Source: Thermosynechococcus sp. CL-1 (GTDB lineage Bacteria; Cyanobacteriota; Cyanobacteriia; Thermosynechococcales; Thermosynechococcaceae). Taken from it: 64,000 nt of DNA. Of the stretch, positions 1 to 9,697 are shown piece after piece (position 1 is the stretch's first letter; each line of letters starts with the position of its first letter). A model generated the notes under the pieces. It was given only the letters and a program-made list of their open reading frames with translations, ran no database searches and was not told the DNA's origin. The stretch lies in the NCBI RefSeq assembly GCF_008386235.1, contig NZ_CP040671.1, positions 1 to 64,000 of the forward strand, written 5' to 3'. A program made the position numbers and the translations under genes.

Positions 1-1362
1 GTGATTAGCTCTGCCGAAGATCTCTGGCACCAAATTTTGGAGCGGTTGCAACTGTTGCTCAGTCGCCCGACGTTTGAAACTTGGATTAAGACAGCAACGG
101 TGCAGTCCTTTGATGGCCAGACCCTTACGATTTGCACCCCCAATCCCTTTGCCCGCAATTGGCTGCAAAAGTACTATTTGAAAACCATTGCCGATGTGGC
201 ACGGGAAATTGTCGGTGAGGCGGTGGAGATTGAGCTGGCGATCGCCCAAGGGGCAGAGCATGACACCAGTATTCGCCCCACCAGTCGTGCTGAAGTAGAG
301 GCCACCACCCCGCCCGCTCGTCATCGCGGCAGTGAACTGAATCCCAAGTATGTCTTTTCCCGCTATGTCGTTGGCCCCAATAATCGCATGGCCCATGCGG
401 CCTGCTTGGCAGTGGCAGAATCACCGGGGCGGGAGTTTAATCCCCTCTTTCTCTGTGGCGGTGTTGGCTTGGGCAAGACCCATCTGATGCAGGCGATCGG
501 TCACTATCGCTTGGAAATTGACCCCAATGCCAAGATTTTCTATGTCTCGACCGAGCAGTTTACGAATGATTTGATTGCCGCCATCCGCAAAGACAGTATG
601 CAGAGCTTTCGCGAGCACTATCGGGCGGTGGATGTCATGCTCGTGGATGATATTCAATTTATTGAGGGCAAGGAATACACCCAAGAGGAGTTTTTTCACA
701 CCTTCAATACACTGCACGAGGCCGGTAAGCAGGTGGTTTTGGCCAGCGATCGCCCCCCCAGTCAAATTCCCCGCCTGCAAGAGCGCCTCTGCTCCCGCTT
801 TTCCATGGGTCTGATTGCCGATATTCAACCCCCGGACTTGGAAACCCGCATGGCCATTCTCCAGAAAAAAGCGGAGTACGAGAATATCCGCCTGCCCCGC
901 GATGTGATTGAGTATATTGCCGCCAGCTACACTTCCAATATTCGGGAACTAGAGGGGGCACTGATTCGAGCGGTGGCCTACATTTCCATTTCTGGGTTGC
1001 CGATGACGGTGGAAAATATTGCCCCCGTTCTGAGTCCAGCCATCCGCAAAATTGAGACCTCCCCAGAGGTGATTCTGAATGTGGTCTCTGAAGCCCTGAA
1101 TGTGTCCATTAGTGATCTCAAGGGCAACTCCCGCCGTCGCGAAATTAGTATGGCGCGTCAAATTGGCATGTACCTGATGCGCCAATATACTGGCCTCAGC
1201 TTGCCGAAGATTGGTGAAGAATTTGGCGGCAAGGATCACACCACCGTCATGTATAGCTGTGACAAGGTGGCCGAACTGCAACGTACCGATCCAGAAATGG
1301 GCAGCCTGCTGCGACAACTCAGCGATCGCATTAACTTGGCCAGCCGTCCCACAGAGCCATAG
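1..1362 (+). CDS. dnaA: Chromosomal replication initiator protein DnaA
   Basis: DnaA is the AAA+ ATPase that binds DnaA boxes at oriC, melts the origin and helps load the replicative helicase. The 453-residue length is normal. The N-terminal domain I is followed by a variable linker (about 85-110), then the AAA+ core with Walker A GGVGLGKT (153-160) and Walker B LVDD near 214-217. The C-terminal domain IV carries the DnaA-box recognition signature with DHTTVMYSC at about 412-420. The start is GTG at base 1; the window edge hides any upstream signal, but the N-terminal residues match the usual family start. No DnaA-box cluster was noticed downstream, so oriC, if near, would lie to the left of the window. 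Confidence 0.97.
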   Translation: MISSAEDLWHQILERLQLLLSRPTFETWIKTATVQSFDGQTLTICTPNPFARNWLQKYYLKTIADVAREIVGEAVEIELAIAQGAEHDTSIRPTSRAEVEATTPPARHRGSELNPKYVFSRYVVGPNNRMAHAACLAVAESPGREFNPLFLCGGVGLGKTHLMQAIGHYRLEIDPNAKIFYVSTEQFTNDLIAAIRKDSMQSFREHYRAVDVMLVDDIQFIEGKEYTQEEFFHTFNTLHEAGKQVVLASDRPPSQIPRLQERLCSRFSMGLIADIQPPDLETRMAILQKKAEYENIRLPRDVIEYIAASYTSNIRELEGALIRAVAYISISGLPMTVENIAPVLSPAIRKIETSPEVILNVVSEALNVSISDLKGNSRRREISMARQIGMYLMRQYTGLSLPKIGEEFGGKDHTTVMYSCDKVAELQRTDPEMGSLLRQLSDRINLASRPTEP

Positions 1363-1413
1363 TGCCCAGAGCCTTCCTATGCCAAGATAAAAACAGTCTT
1401 GAAAGGGGTATGA

Positions 1414-2121
1414 ATGCACATCCTCATTCCCGCCGCCGGCATGGGTAAACGCATGGGGGCAGGCCACAATAAACTGCGCTTGCAACTCTTGGGTAAACCC
1501 CTTTTGGCATGGACATTGGCAGCGGTGGCTGCTGCAGAAGCGATTGAATGGATTGGCGTTATTGGCCAGCCAGAGGATTTTCCCACTTGGGAAGCACTCC
1601 TTGGGGACTTGAACCTACGGCAGCCCGTCCAGCTTATCCAAGGGGGTGAGACCCGTCAAGCCTCCGTTTTTAATGGGTTACAGGCACTTCCCGAAAGGGC
1701 TGAGCAGGTGCTGATCCACGATGGTGCCCGCTGCCTTGCCACCCCCGATCTGATCAACCGCTGTGCCCAAGCCCTAGAGACCTATGCCGGACTCATTGCC
1801 GCCGTGCCGGTCAAAGATACGATTAAAATCGTCAACCGTGAAGGGGTTGTCGTCCAAACCCCAGAGCGGGACTCCCTGTGGGCGGCTCAAACTCCCCAAG
1901 GCTTTCGCGTCGAACCCTTGCGTATTGCCCATGAAATGGCGGTGGCCAGAGGCTGGGAAGTCACAGACGATGCTGCCCTCTTTGAACGCCTAGGCTATGC
2001 CGTGCACATTGTTCTAGGCGAAGAAACCAATCTCAAGATAACCACTCCCAGCGATCTCCCCCTTGCAGAACGAATCTTGCAGCATCGCCAAGAGCAAGGC
2101 CAAAGGGACACGATGCCCTAG
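1414..2121 (+). CDS. ispD: 2-C-methyl-D-erythritol 4-phosphate cytidylyltransferase
   Basis: IspD transfers CMP from CTP to methylerythritol phosphate in the MEP route to isoprenoids, which feeds carotenoid, chlorophyll phytol and quinone synthesis. The 235-residue protein has the nucleotidyltransferase start IPAAGMGKRMG (residues 5-15), the HDGARCL segment and the VPVKDTIK segment typical of IspD. It lies 51 bp after dnaA on the same strand. Its stop overlaps the stop of the opposite-strand gene ending at 2118, through a shared CTAG. A second MEP enzyme, ispG, is encoded at 49-50 kb. Confidence 0.95.
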   Translation: MHILIPAAGMGKRMGAGHNKLRLQLLGKPLLAWTLAAVAAAEAIEWIGVIGQPEDFPTWEALLGDLNLRQPVQLIQGGETRQASVFNGLQALPERAEQVLIHDGARCLATPDLINRCAQALETYAGLIAAVPVKDTIKIVNREGVVVQTPERDSLWAAQTPQGFRVEPLRIAHEMAVARGWEVTDDAALFERLGYAVHIVLGEETNLKITTPSDLPLAERILQHRQEQGQRDTMP

Positions 2122-2507
2122 GCCAAGGTTTCGGGACAGTAGCCCAAGCCTTGAATGAACTGCTTGCGAAACGCTTCAATGTCGTCGTAGTTGGGGTAGC
2201 CATGGGAGACAATCGCCACTTGATAACGGCGCATCACATCCACCATTGACTGTCCGGTTTCCAGTGCCCACAGTGCCATTTTCAGCGAAATCCCCGGTGT
2301 GTAGGGGAATCCCAATTCGTTCAAGAAGGCGCGGAAATTCCCTGCTTGTTCGTCGGAGAGGGGCGAATGCATTTTAATGCGAATCACCCACCCATCCACT
2401 TGATGAATGACTGTAACAAACTGTATTGGTAGCTTGGCGTATTCATGCAAGAATTGCACAACCCGCAGGGTAAGGCTGGCATTGCTGAGGTGATAGATGA
2501 AATCCAT
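2118..2507 (-). CDS. Conserved hypothetical protein (129 aa)
   Basis: I do not recognise a named family. The 129-residue product is soluble, with no signal peptide or membrane segment. It begins with a helix-rich stretch, followed by a hydrophobic beta-like segment (about 28-45) and a C-terminal part rich in aromatics. Codon use matches the neighbours, and it fills the space between ispD and the aldo/keto reductase exactly, overlapping the ispD stop by 4 bp in convergent orientation. A short single-domain cyanobacterial protein is the likeliest reading; the function is unknown. Confidence 0.75.
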   Translation of the reverse strand: MDFIYHLSNASLTLRVVQFLHEYAKLPIQFVTVIHQVDGWVIRIKMHSPLSDEQAGNFRAFLNELGFPYTPGISLKMALWALETGQSMVDVMRRYQVAIVSHGYPNYDDIEAFRKQFIQGLGYCPETLA

Positions 2508-2607
2508 GGTGTTGACCTCTTACCCTTGATACTTTTATTGTCGGTGGCACCTAGGGCGATCCCCTAGGGGAATTGTCCGCGATTTACTGGGGAAAACTCC
2601 CCTATCC

Positions 2608-3789
2608 TTAGGATTGAGATAAGCGCTGCTGCGGAGTGCCACTGAGCAGATCATGGGCTGCCTGCAAAATCCTTGGAATCTTCTGCCGATGGGGACTCTT
2701 TTGCAAACAGGGGTCTAAATCCAAGTGCTTGACCTGTGCTGCATTCGCCCCCGGAAACCAGTGGCCACCGTTGCCAAGCAAGTTATAGCGCATACGGGCG
2801 TACTCAAGCAAATCGTAGGCCTGCACCAGATTCCACAGCCAGAGAATGGTGGGGATATTCACCTCACCGGGGGTGTGGCGATAGTCTGGCAGTCCCTGAT
2901 GCCAAGTGTGGTACCAGTCTTCCCCCAAACGCTCAATGGCGGCTTGCTCCAGCCGTACCAAGATCGGCGGCAAAATTTCATCGGCCCGATCCAACAGATC
3001 GAGCACCTTGAGATGCTCATCAAAATCACTGGGGCAAGCAGCACCGACACTCAGGGTATGCACTTGGGGATGGGAGAGGCAAAACAGATCGTTAAAGACC
3101 AGCGGGCTGAGGGGGGCACACAGTTCCACAAGGCGTTGGGGTGGTTTGTAGAGCATCCCCCCCTTATCCGCAGGGCTAATGATGAAGACGCCCATATCAC
3201 GGGCTTGGGCATCGAGAATCGCCGGCCAATTCTGCTGATTGATGTAGTACCAATGTAGGTTGACATAGTCAAACACATCGCTGGCGATCGCCTGCCGAAT
3301 CACCTCTAGGCTGCCGTGGGTAGAAAAGCCAATGAAGCGAATCTTTCCTGCCGCTTGCCAGTCCCGTGCCACCTCTAGGCAGCCCCCCGGTCGCAGCACC
3401 TGTTCCAGATGCTCTGGCAAATTAAGGCCATGAATCGCCAGCAAATCGATGTAGTCCAGCCGCAGATTGCGCAGCGAGGTTTCCAAGGTTGCCCGAAACT
3501 CCTTGGCGGTGGGTCGCGGCCCCACTTTGGTTTGCACAATTAGCTTTTCGCGAGGCAGCCGCGGCAGAATTTTGCCCAACTGCACTTCTGAGGTGCCATA
3601 GCCCCGGGCGGTTTCAATATGATTAATGCCTAGCTCCACGGCTCGGCAAATCGTCGCCTCTAAATTGCGTTGATTCTCTTCTGGAATCGTACTCGGGCTG
3701 ACATCCTGCCATGAAAACTGATAGCGCATGCCGCCACAGGAAAAGACAGGCATCGGTAATTGGGTACGACCAAAGCGACGGTAGCGCAT
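2608..3789 (-). CDS. Aldo/keto reductase (COG1453-like) with degenerate C-terminal Fe-S motifs
   Basis: NAD(P)H-dependent aldo/keto reductase fold. The ATG at 3789 gives MRYRRFGRTQLPMP, the usual start of this group; the frame is open 29 codons further upstream but that stretch looks unrelated. The barrel shows the family elements: ETARGYG (Tyr), TKVGP (Lys) and LLAIHGLN (His). The C-terminal third, from about residue 285 on, corresponds to the ferredoxin-like region of COG1453 proteins, which normally carries two CxxC-type clusters. Here the first reads LPDYRHTPGEVNIP without cysteines, and the second keeps only one (DPCLQKSPHRQKIP). The scaffold around them (NIPTILWLWNL, NGGHWFPGA) is retained. 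The enzyme has probably lost Fe-S binding; the substrate is unknown. Confidence 0.85.
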   Translation of the reverse strand: MRYRRFGRTQLPMPVFSCGGMRYQFSWQDVSPSTIPEENQRNLEATICRAVELGINHIETARGYGTSEVQLGKILPRLPREKLIVQTKVGPRPTAKEFRATLETSLRNLRLDYIDLLAIHGLNLPEHLEQVLRPGGCLEVARDWQAAGKIRFIGFSTHGSLEVIRQAIASDVFDYVNLHWYYINQQNWPAILDAQARDMGVFIISPADKGGMLYKPPQRLVELCAPLSPLVFNDLFCLSHPQVHTLSVGAACPSDFDEHLKVLDLLDRADEILPPILVRLEQAAIERLGEDWYHTWHQGLPDYRHTPGEVNIPTILWLWNLVQAYDLLEYARMRYNLLGNGGHWFPGANAAQVKHLDLDPCLQKSPHRQKIPRILQAAHDLLSGTPQQRLSQS

Positions 3790-3953
3790 GTTGAACTCAA
3801 TGAACGCTTCTTCATCATTGTCGCGGAATTCCCGATCCTTCGCTAACGGGGGCATGAGGGGCTGACGCGGTGGCACTACAGTAGAGTATCCACAATATCC
3901 CTTGGTTTGGGCTAGGCTAGAAAAAATGACAGCAATTATAGCAATTATTTTGT

Positions 3954-4988
3954 ATGTCCCAAGGGAAAAGTCATTCTCTCCTGCCTCTACTCCTTTCCCT
4001 GCTGGCTACCCTCGGCTTTTTGGGCGTTGGTGCAGGGCTGGTGTTTCGCCTCGTCAATAACGGCGAAATCATTGGCAATGGCGGTCTCAATGTCGGAACC
4101 AAGGGTCGATCTACGTTTAGCCAAGTCAAGAATGTCCCCAGTGGCCTTTTTAATTATGGCGGTAGCACCACTTGGGCACCCATTCGCCGCGATGTGGATC
4201 CGCTGCTGCAAGCGGCTTGGCCCAATTTTCAACTGCGCTATGTGGATCCACCCACAGGAACGCCGGGGTCGGGCAGTGGGATCCGCATGTTATTGAATAA
4301 TCAACTGTCTTTCTCCCAATCTTCCCGTCCCCTCAAAGACGAGGAGTTAGCCAAGACGGCGGCTCAGGGTATTAAATTAACTGCCATTCCTGTTGCCATT
4401 GATGGGCTAGCGATCGCTGTCAATCCGAGGCTAGAGATTGCCGGACTGACGGTGCAACAAGTGGTGGATATTTACACCGGCAAAGTGACCAATTGGCAGC
4501 AGGTGGGCGGCCCCAACCAAAAGATTACCCCCTTCTCTCGCCGCCCGGAAGATGGTGGTACCGTTGAATACTTTATTCAGGAAGTGCTAGGGAAGCAGCC
4601 CTTTGGTCGCAATGTGGTCATGGTTCGCGATACCACCGATGGCCTACGGCGGGTCGCCGCGACACTGGGGGGGATTTACTATGCTTCTGCCCCAGAGGTG
4701 GTGGGTCAGTGCAGCATCCACCCACTTCCCCTTGGCCGCCAAGCCAATCAATACGTGCCTCCCTATCAGGAACCCTACGTTCCTCCGGAACGCTGTCCCC
4801 AAGAGCGCAATCAACTGAATCACCAGGCATTTCGAGAGGGGACTTATCCCATCACCCGCCGCCTTTTTGTGATTGCCAAGGAAGACAATAGCCTTGATGC
4901 TAAAGCCGGTCGTGCCTATGCTGATCTCTTACTGACCGATCAAGGACAAGCGGCCATTGAAAAAGCAGGGTTTGTGCGCCTGCGCTAG
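3954..4988 (+). CDS. PstS-like phosphate/anion substrate-binding protein
   Basis: A 344-residue periplasmic binding protein of the PstS type. A hydrophobic N-terminal segment (about 9-31) serves as an uncleaved anchor or signal; there is no lipobox cysteine. The mature part has the family elements YGGSTTWAP, a GSGSGIR turn, DGLAIAVNP and VVDIYTGKVTNW, followed by a GGT motif that replaces the usual phosphate-contacting SGT. It stands alone, far from the pst operon at 20-24 kb, and no permease genes adjoin it, so it may be an accessory or sensory binding protein. It is divergent from the aldo/keto reductase gene. Confidence 0.8.
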   Translation: MSQGKSHSLLPLLLSLLATLGFLGVGAGLVFRLVNNGEIIGNGGLNVGTKGRSTFSQVKNVPSGLFNYGGSTTWAPIRRDVDPLLQAAWPNFQLRYVDPPTGTPGSGSGIRMLLNNQLSFSQSSRPLKDEELAKTAAQGIKLTAIPVAIDGLAIAVNPRLEIAGLTVQQVVDIYTGKVTNWQQVGGPNQKITPFSRRPEDGGTVEYFIQEVLGKQPFGRNVVMVRDTTDGLRRVAATLGGIYYASAPEVVGQCSIHPLPLGRQANQYVPPYQEPYVPPERCPQERNQLNHQAFREGTYPITRRLFVIAKEDNSLDAKAGRAYADLLLTDQGQAAIEKAGFVRLR

Positions 4989-5083
4989 CGATCGCCCCTT
5001 GAACAGGGCTTTGGCCAAAATCAACATTCTGGCACCGTCACCCCAGATAATAGATCTGGCCACCTGCTTCTTAATCTGGATCC

Positions 5084-5788
5084 ATGACCTACAAGCGACT
5101 CAGTGACAGCGAACGCCAGCGTGTCTTTCAACAGTACACTGCCGGACAAACCATCAAAGCTCTGGCTGCAGAATTTGGTGTGAGTGAAAACACCATTCGG
5201 CGTGTGATCAAACAAATGGAAGAAGAAGCGGCTGCCCCTGAAGCTCCCCTATTGGCCATGGCTACAACGGATGACATGCCAGAGGAAGAGGATCTAGAAG
5301 ATGTAGAGACGGCAGAGGCCGTTGTCCTCGATGAGGATGACTACAGTGATGCAGAGGATGACGATCTCGAAGATGACGATGACGAGGAACTTGAGGGGGA
5401 CATTCCCTTACCGGATCTCGCCGATGTAGAAGTGGTGCAGTCGGTGGAGGTCATTCCCCTTGCCGAAGCGGTGCTGCCCCGTCCCTGTTATGTTGTGGTG
5501 GATCGGCGGGCGGAACTGCTCACCCGTCCCCTAGAAGCCTTTCGCGGTTTAGGTGCCCTTTCCAGTGAAGAAGCGCAACAAAGTACTCTACCGATTTTCG
5601 ATAGCCGCCCCGTGGCTTTACGCTATTCCCAGCAAAATCAACGCCTCTATAAGGCCAGTGATGTCCAATGGCGCAAGACCGTTGTTAAGGTGCCTGACGG
5701 CGAAATGTTGCGGAAAGTGCGCAGCTATCTTCAGTCAAAAGGGATTACCCGCTTGCTTTACCATGGGCGGGTGTATGCCCTGGATTGA
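5084..5788 (+). CDS. Helix-turn-helix protein with long acidic linker
   Basis: A 234-residue protein in three parts. Residues 1-45 form a homeodomain-like or transposase-like HTH (LSDSERQRVFQQYTAG, then AAEFGVSENTIRRVIKQ). Residues about 60-115 are extremely acidic, with runs of Asp and Glu and few positive charges. Residues about 130-234 form a basic C-terminal domain of unknown type. The combination suggests DNA binding by the N-terminus, with the acidic stretch acting as a flexible spacer or a contact surface. It resembles a conserved cyanobacterial hypothetical regulator. It sits alone between two same-strand genes with about 70-95 bp gaps, so it may have its own promoter. Confidence 0.8.
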   Translation: MTYKRLSDSERQRVFQQYTAGQTIKALAAEFGVSENTIRRVIKQMEEEAAAPEAPLLAMATTDDMPEEEDLEDVETAEAVVLDEDDYSDAEDDDLEDDDDEELEGDIPLPDLADVEVVQSVEVIPLAEAVLPRPCYVVVDRRAELLTRPLEAFRGLGALSSEEAQQSTLPIFDSRPVALRYSQQNQRLYKASDVQWRKTVVKVPDGEMLRKVRSYLQSKGITRLLYHGRVYALD

Positions 5789-5859
5789 GGTAAGCTAGGG
5801 GGGATAATCATAAGCGGGGATGTCTCCCTTGCAGTGTTGGTAGATTGGGTAAAACCGAT

Positions 5860-7005
5860 ATGAAAGCAATGATCTTGGCGGCTGGAAAAGGCACGCGGGT
5901 ACGCCCGATTACATACACCATTCCGAAGCCAATGATCCCAATTCTGCAAAAACCGGTGATGGAGTTTTTGGTGGAACTTTTGCGGCAGCATGGGTTTAAA
6001 CAGATTATGGTGAATGTGAGCCACCTCGCCCATGAAATTGAAAGCTACTTTCAGGATGGGCAGCGGTTTGGGGTGGAGATTGCCTACTCCTTTGAGGGCT
6101 ATATCAAGGATGGCGAACTCGTGGGCAAAGCCCTAGGCTCTGCGGGGGGGATCAAGCGGATTCAAGATTTTCACCCCTTTTTTGATGACACCTTTGTGGT
6201 GCTGTGTGGGGATGCCCTGATTGACTTGGATTTGACAGCAGCCGTGGCTTGGCACCGCCAAAAGGGGGCGATCGCTACCGTGATTATGAAAACAGTCCCC
6301 AAAGAGGATGTCTCGAGCTATGGCGTCGTCGTCACCGATAAGAGCGATCGCATTATCGCTTTTCAAGAAAAACCTAGCGTTGAAGAAGCTCTGAGCAACA
6401 ATATCAACACGGGAATTTATATTTTTGAGCCAGAAATTCTCGACTATATTCCCTCCAATCAGGAATACGACATTGGCAGTCAGCTTTTCCCAAAACTGGT
6501 GGAAATGGGTGCCCCCTTCTATGGCCTAGCAATGGACTTTGAATGGATTGATATTGGTAAAGTCCCCGACTACTGGCAAGCGGTGCGTGGCGTTCTTGAG
6601 GGCACAATTAAAAATGTCTCGATTCCCGGCCATGAGCAGTCCCCCGGCATTTATACCGGGCTGAATGTGGCGGTCAACTGGAATAAAGTCACAATTCAAG
6701 GCCCCGTGTACATTGGCGGCATGACCAAGATTGAAGATGGGGCAACGATTATTGGGCCGACGATGATTGGCCCCAATTGCCACATTTGTAGCGGTGCGGT
6801 CGTCGATAACTGTGTGATTTTTGAGTATTCTCGCCTTGGCTCTGACGTTCGTCTTGTGGATAAGCTGGTCTTTGGCCGCTACTGTGTTGATAAAACAGGG
6901 ACAACGATTGATCTGAAGGCCGCTGCCCTTGATTGGTTGATTACCGATTCACGGCAAACGGATATTCAGCCGAGTCCCCTCGAGTTGAAGGAGATTGTGT
7001 CCTAG
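5860..7005 (+). CDS. Nucleotide-sugar pyrophosphorylase (mannose-1-phosphate guanylyltransferase type)
   Basis: Sugar-phosphate nucleotidyltransferase. The N-terminal Rossmann-like domain has the NTP-binding motif ILAAGKGTRVRP (residues 4-15), then KPMIP, and the LCGDALIDLDL metal and sugar region. The C-terminal half (about 255-380) shows left-handed beta-helix hexapeptide repeats with isoleucine-rich turns (GGMTKIEDGATIIGPTMIG). The substrate is likely mannose-1-P plus GTP, or glucose-1-P. The ATG at 5860 (MKAMILAAG) fits the family better than the in-frame TTG at 5845. It precedes a permease gene with a 16-bp gap. Confidence 0.88.
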   Translation: MKAMILAAGKGTRVRPITYTIPKPMIPILQKPVMEFLVELLRQHGFKQIMVNVSHLAHEIESYFQDGQRFGVEIAYSFEGYIKDGELVGKALGSAGGIKRIQDFHPFFDDTFVVLCGDALIDLDLTAAVAWHRQKGAIATVIMKTVPKEDVSSYGVVVTDKSDRIIAFQEKPSVEEALSNNINTGIYIFEPEILDYIPSNQEYDIGSQLFPKLVEMGAPFYGLAMDFEWIDIGKVPDYWQAVRGVLEGTIKNVSIPGHEQSPGIYTGLNVAVNWNKVTIQGPVYIGGMTKIEDGATIIGPTMIGPNCHICSGAVVDNCVIFEYSRLGSDVRLVDKLVFGRYCVDKTGTTIDLKAAALDWLITDSRQTDIQPSPLELKEIVS

Positions 7006-7021
7006 ACCCCGCTATACACCC

Positions 7022-8026
7022 ATGGCATTTGCGAATCAGTTGCAAAGCGGTTTTACCCTTTTTCTGAGCCTACTGGTGGAAGCACTGCCGTTTCTGCTGC
7101 TGGGCATTTTGCTCTCTAGCGTGCTGCTGTTGTTTGTAGATGAGCAGGCACTGATTCGTCGCTTGCCGCGATCGCCCCTCTTGGGGGCCTTGGTGGGCAG
7201 TTGCATTGGTTTTCTTTTTCCCGTGTGCGAGTGTGGTAATGTGCCGGTGGCGCGGCGATTATTGGTGCAAGGACTGCCTACATCCGTGGCCATTGGTTTT
7301 TTGTTGGCGGCACCGACAATCAACCCGATTGTGATTTGGGCAACGTGGACGGCCTTTCGTGATCAACCGGAGATTGTCGTCTTTCGCGTCCTCTTCTCAC
7401 TGGCGATCGCCACCATTATTGGCTGGGTCTTTAGTTTCCAAAAGGATCTAACCCCCTTTTTGCAGCCCACCGTCACCAGTCTCATGCGTCGTCCCCAGCC
7501 TCAGGCAGCCACTATACCGGCCTTGCTCCAGTCAGGCACCTACCTGTTGGGAACCCCCGGCCAACCCCTTGCCATGGAAACTCTCACGCTTGCGCCACCG
7601 ACTGCAACGATGCCTTGGCAGCAGCGTCTGCCCCAAGTCCTAGAGAATGTGGTGCAGGAATTTCGCGAATTGGGGGGAATTTTAGTCCTCGGTAGCCTAG
7701 TGGCGACTATTATTCAGGTGGCGGCTCCCCGCGAACTCATTCTCAGCCTTGGCCAAGGGCCGGTGATCTCGATTGTGGCAATGATGATCTTGGGCACAGT
7801 GATTTCCATTTGCTCGACGGTTGATGCCTTCTTTGCCCTTGCCTTTGCTGCCACGTTTACGCCGGGGTCAATTCTCGCTTTTCTTGTCCTTGGACCGATG
7901 GTGGATCTCAAGGGGCTGGGATTACTGCTGACGATTTTTCGCCCCCGTGCTCTCATTTACCTCTTTCTGTTGGTGGCACAATTGACGTTTTCCCTTTGTT
8001 TGTTTTTGAATTTGCAGTGGAGTTAG
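7022..8026 (+). CDS. COG0701/UPF0718 family permease
   Basis: Integral membrane protein with about eight hydrophobic segments arranged in two blocks, separated by a cytoplasmic loop (about residues 150-205). The diagnostic motifs are [14 protein letters not shown] in the first half and [17 protein letters not shown] in the second, as in the predicted permeases grouped with ArsP and YcgR. The transported substrate is unknown. The start is ATG at 7022, just after the preceding gene. In many bacteria this family pairs with a TIGR03943/DUF1980 protein; such a gene is present in this window but 53 kb away (61406-62194). A second, diverged COG0701 permease lies at 40481-41482. Confidence 0.85.
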   Translation: MAFANQLQSGFTLFLSLLVEALPFLLLGILLSSVLLLFVDEQALIRRLPRSPLLGALVGSCIGFLFPVCECGNVPVARRLLVQGLPTSVAIGFLLAAPTINPIVIWATWTAFRDQPEIVVFRVLFSLAIATIIGWVFSFQKDLTPFLQPTVTSLMRRPQPQAATIPALLQSGTYLLGTPGQPLAMETLTLAPPTATMPWQQRLPQVLENVVQEFRELGGILVLGSLVATIIQVAAPRELILSLGQGPVISIVAMMILGTVISICSTVDAFFALAFAATFTPGSILAFLVLGPMVDLKGLGLLLTIFRPRALIYLFLLVAQLTFSLCLFLNLQWS

Positions 8027-8028
8027 CC

Positions 8029-8925
8029 GTGGTTGTTAAGCCAGAGTGGTTACGGGTCAAAGCACCCCAGTGGCAACGGGTGGGTTCGGTCAAGGAACTG
8101 TTGCGGGACTTAAACCTCAATACGGTTTGTGAGGAGGCCTCTTGCCCCAATATTGGTGAATGTTTCCATGAGGGGACGGCGACATTTTTAATGATGGGGC
8201 CAGCTTGCACCCGCGCTTGCCCCTACTGCGATATTGATTTTGCGAAAAAGCCACTGCCCTTGGATGCCACTGAACCCCAGCGACTGGCGGAAGCGGTGGT
8301 GCGGCTGCGGCTCAATCATGTTGTCATTACCTCGGTAAATCGGGATGATTTAGCTGATGGTGGTGCCTCTCAGTTTGTGGCCACGATTCAGGCTGTGCGG
8401 GCGCGATCGCCCCAAACAACCATTGAAGTGCTCATTCCCGATCTCTGTGGCAATTGGCAGGCCTTAGATCAAATTCTCGCCGCCAGTCCCGAAGTGCTGA
8501 ACCACAACACCGAAACCGTGCCCCGTCTCTATCGGCGGGTGCGTCCCCAAGGCAACTATCAGCGCAGTCTGGAACTGCTGCAACGGGTGCGCGATCGCGC
8601 CCCTTGGATCTACTCAAAGTCTGGCATCATGGTGGGCTTGGGAGAAACCCCTGAGGAAGTGGCAGCGGTGATGGCGGATCTGCGTCAAGTGGGCTGTGAT
8701 ATTCTCACGATTGGCCAGTATCTGCAACCGAGTCCGAAGCACTTACCCGTGCAGGCTTTTATTCCACCAGAGCAATTTGAAGCATGGCGGCAGCTTGGCG
8801 AATCCATGGGCTTTTTGCAGGTGGTCTCCTCTCCCCTCACCCGCAGTTCCTACCATGCCGAGCAGGTGCGTGCCCTGATGCAACAGTATCCCCGCCAGCG
8901 TCCTGCAACAAACCTCCTCGGATAA
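8029..8925 (+). CDS. lipA: Lipoyl synthase
   Basis: Radical-SAM enzyme that inserts two sulfurs into octanoyl groups on lipoyl domains. Both cluster motifs are visible: the auxiliary-cluster cysteines in the [12 protein letters not shown] stretch near residue 40, and the SAM-cluster CTRACPYCD (CxxxCxxC) near residue 70. Later conserved features are the NHN and SGIMVGLGE segments and the C-terminal RSSYHAE. I chose the GTG at 8029, which gives about 298 residues and starts 2 bp after the permease stop; the frame is open further into the permease gene. Translation is probably coupled to the permease. A strong hairpin terminator follows. Confidence 0.94.
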   Translation: MVVKPEWLRVKAPQWQRVGSVKELLRDLNLNTVCEEASCPNIGECFHEGTATFLMMGPACTRACPYCDIDFAKKPLPLDATEPQRLAEAVVRLRLNHVVITSVNRDDLADGGASQFVATIQAVRARSPQTTIEVLIPDLCGNWQALDQILAASPEVLNHNTETVPRLYRRVRPQGNYQRSLELLQRVRDRAPWIYSKSGIMVGLGETPEEVAAVMADLRQVGCDILTIGQYLQPSPKHLPVQAFIPPEQFEAWRQLGESMGFLQVVSSPLTRSSYHAEQVRALMQQYPRQRPATNLLG

Positions 8926-8984
8926 ATTTATTGCAATTTAATCGCAACTAAGCTAGGCTAAGCAATAGGAAAAATCTGCATTAA

Positions 8985-9010
8985 AAAACCCCCTTGGGTG
9001 GGGGCGTTTT
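8985..9010 (+). terminator. Rho-independent terminator after lipA
   Basis: An A-rich stretch, then CCCCC-TTGGGT-GGGGG (stem arms 8989-8993 and 9000-9004), then CGTTTT. The flanking AAAA and TTTT can extend the stem, so it may also act for dpsA, which converges from the opposite strand. Confidence 0.8.
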
Positions 9011-9061
9011 ATGGACAACCGTAATCTTGCATTAAGGTTCGTTAACCTAAATTGCGAAAGA

Positions 9062-9592
9062 CTACGCCTTCAGGCTGTCATTGGCCAAGAAATGACCAAT
9101 GTGGTAGGCTCGCTCCTCCGTTTGCAGCAGGATTTGGTCATAGAGGTAGGCAGTGGCGCGATCGCCCAAACTCTCTGCTTGGGTAGCCTGTTGCCGCAGA
9201 ACACTAATGATTGCCTGTTCGGCCTGCAAATCATTAGTGAGCATTTGGCGGCAGTTAAAAGCCCCCTCCGGTTCAGGGGTAAAGCAGCAGAGCGTGGCCA
9301 ACTGTTGAAAACCGGCGGCGGGAACACCCCCCAGCCCATTCAGACGCTCACCCAAGTCATGGACGTGACCTTGCACCTGTTCGTAGCAATTTTGGAAAAA
9401 CTGATGCAGTGGATAAAATTCTGCCCCCTCAACAACAAAATGATGCTTTTGGTACTGCAAATACAGGGCTTGAAAACTGGCCAAGAGGCGATTCATCCCC
9501 TCACAGATGGGCGTGGTGGTGGCTTTCTCCAGCAGTACAACCGTATCTTTCATCTCGCCAAACGCTTGGCGCGGCAATGCACTGGTCGTCAT
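9062..9592 (-). CDS. dpsA: Dps-family ferritin-like protein, three-histidine DpsA type
   Basis: Mini-ferritin that oxidises and stores iron and protects DNA from Fenton chemistry. The ATG at 9592 is chosen because AAAGGAG sits 11 bp upstream; an earlier in-frame ATG at 9616 would place that ribosome site inside the gene. With this start the ferroxidase positions are His51 (KHHF), His63 (LHQFF), Gln67 in place of the usual Asp, His78 (GHVHDLGE) in place of Asp, and Glu82. This His-for-Asp change at 78 is the hallmark of T. elongatus DpsA, reported to bind zinc and use O2 efficiently. About 176 residues, monocistronic. Confidence 0.93.
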   Translation of the reverse strand: MTTSALPRQAFGEMKDTVVLLEKATTTPICEGMNRLLASFQALYLQYQKHHFVVEGAEFYPLHQFFQNCYEQVQGHVHDLGERLNGLGGVPAAGFQQLATLCCFTPEPEGAFNCRQMLTNDLQAEQAIISVLRQQATQAESLGDRATAYLYDQILLQTEERAYHIGHFLANDSLKA

Positions 9593-9697
9593 GGCACGAT
9601 GCTCCTTTGCGGACACTAGTGAGCTAACTAACTTAGCTCTGACAGCCCGATCCTAAACTACCTTTCTGTACATTTTCAATAGTGGAGTGCTTCTTGA

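Noticed and set aside
1-1413. Replication origin near dnaA
   Set aside because: No cluster of DnaA boxes was noticed downstream, and cyanobacterial origins need not adjoin dnaA; the upstream side is outside the window.
2561-2602. Hairpins CCCCTAGGGG and GGGGA-AAAC-TCCCC as a terminator
   Set aside because: Short stems and no T tract in either direction.
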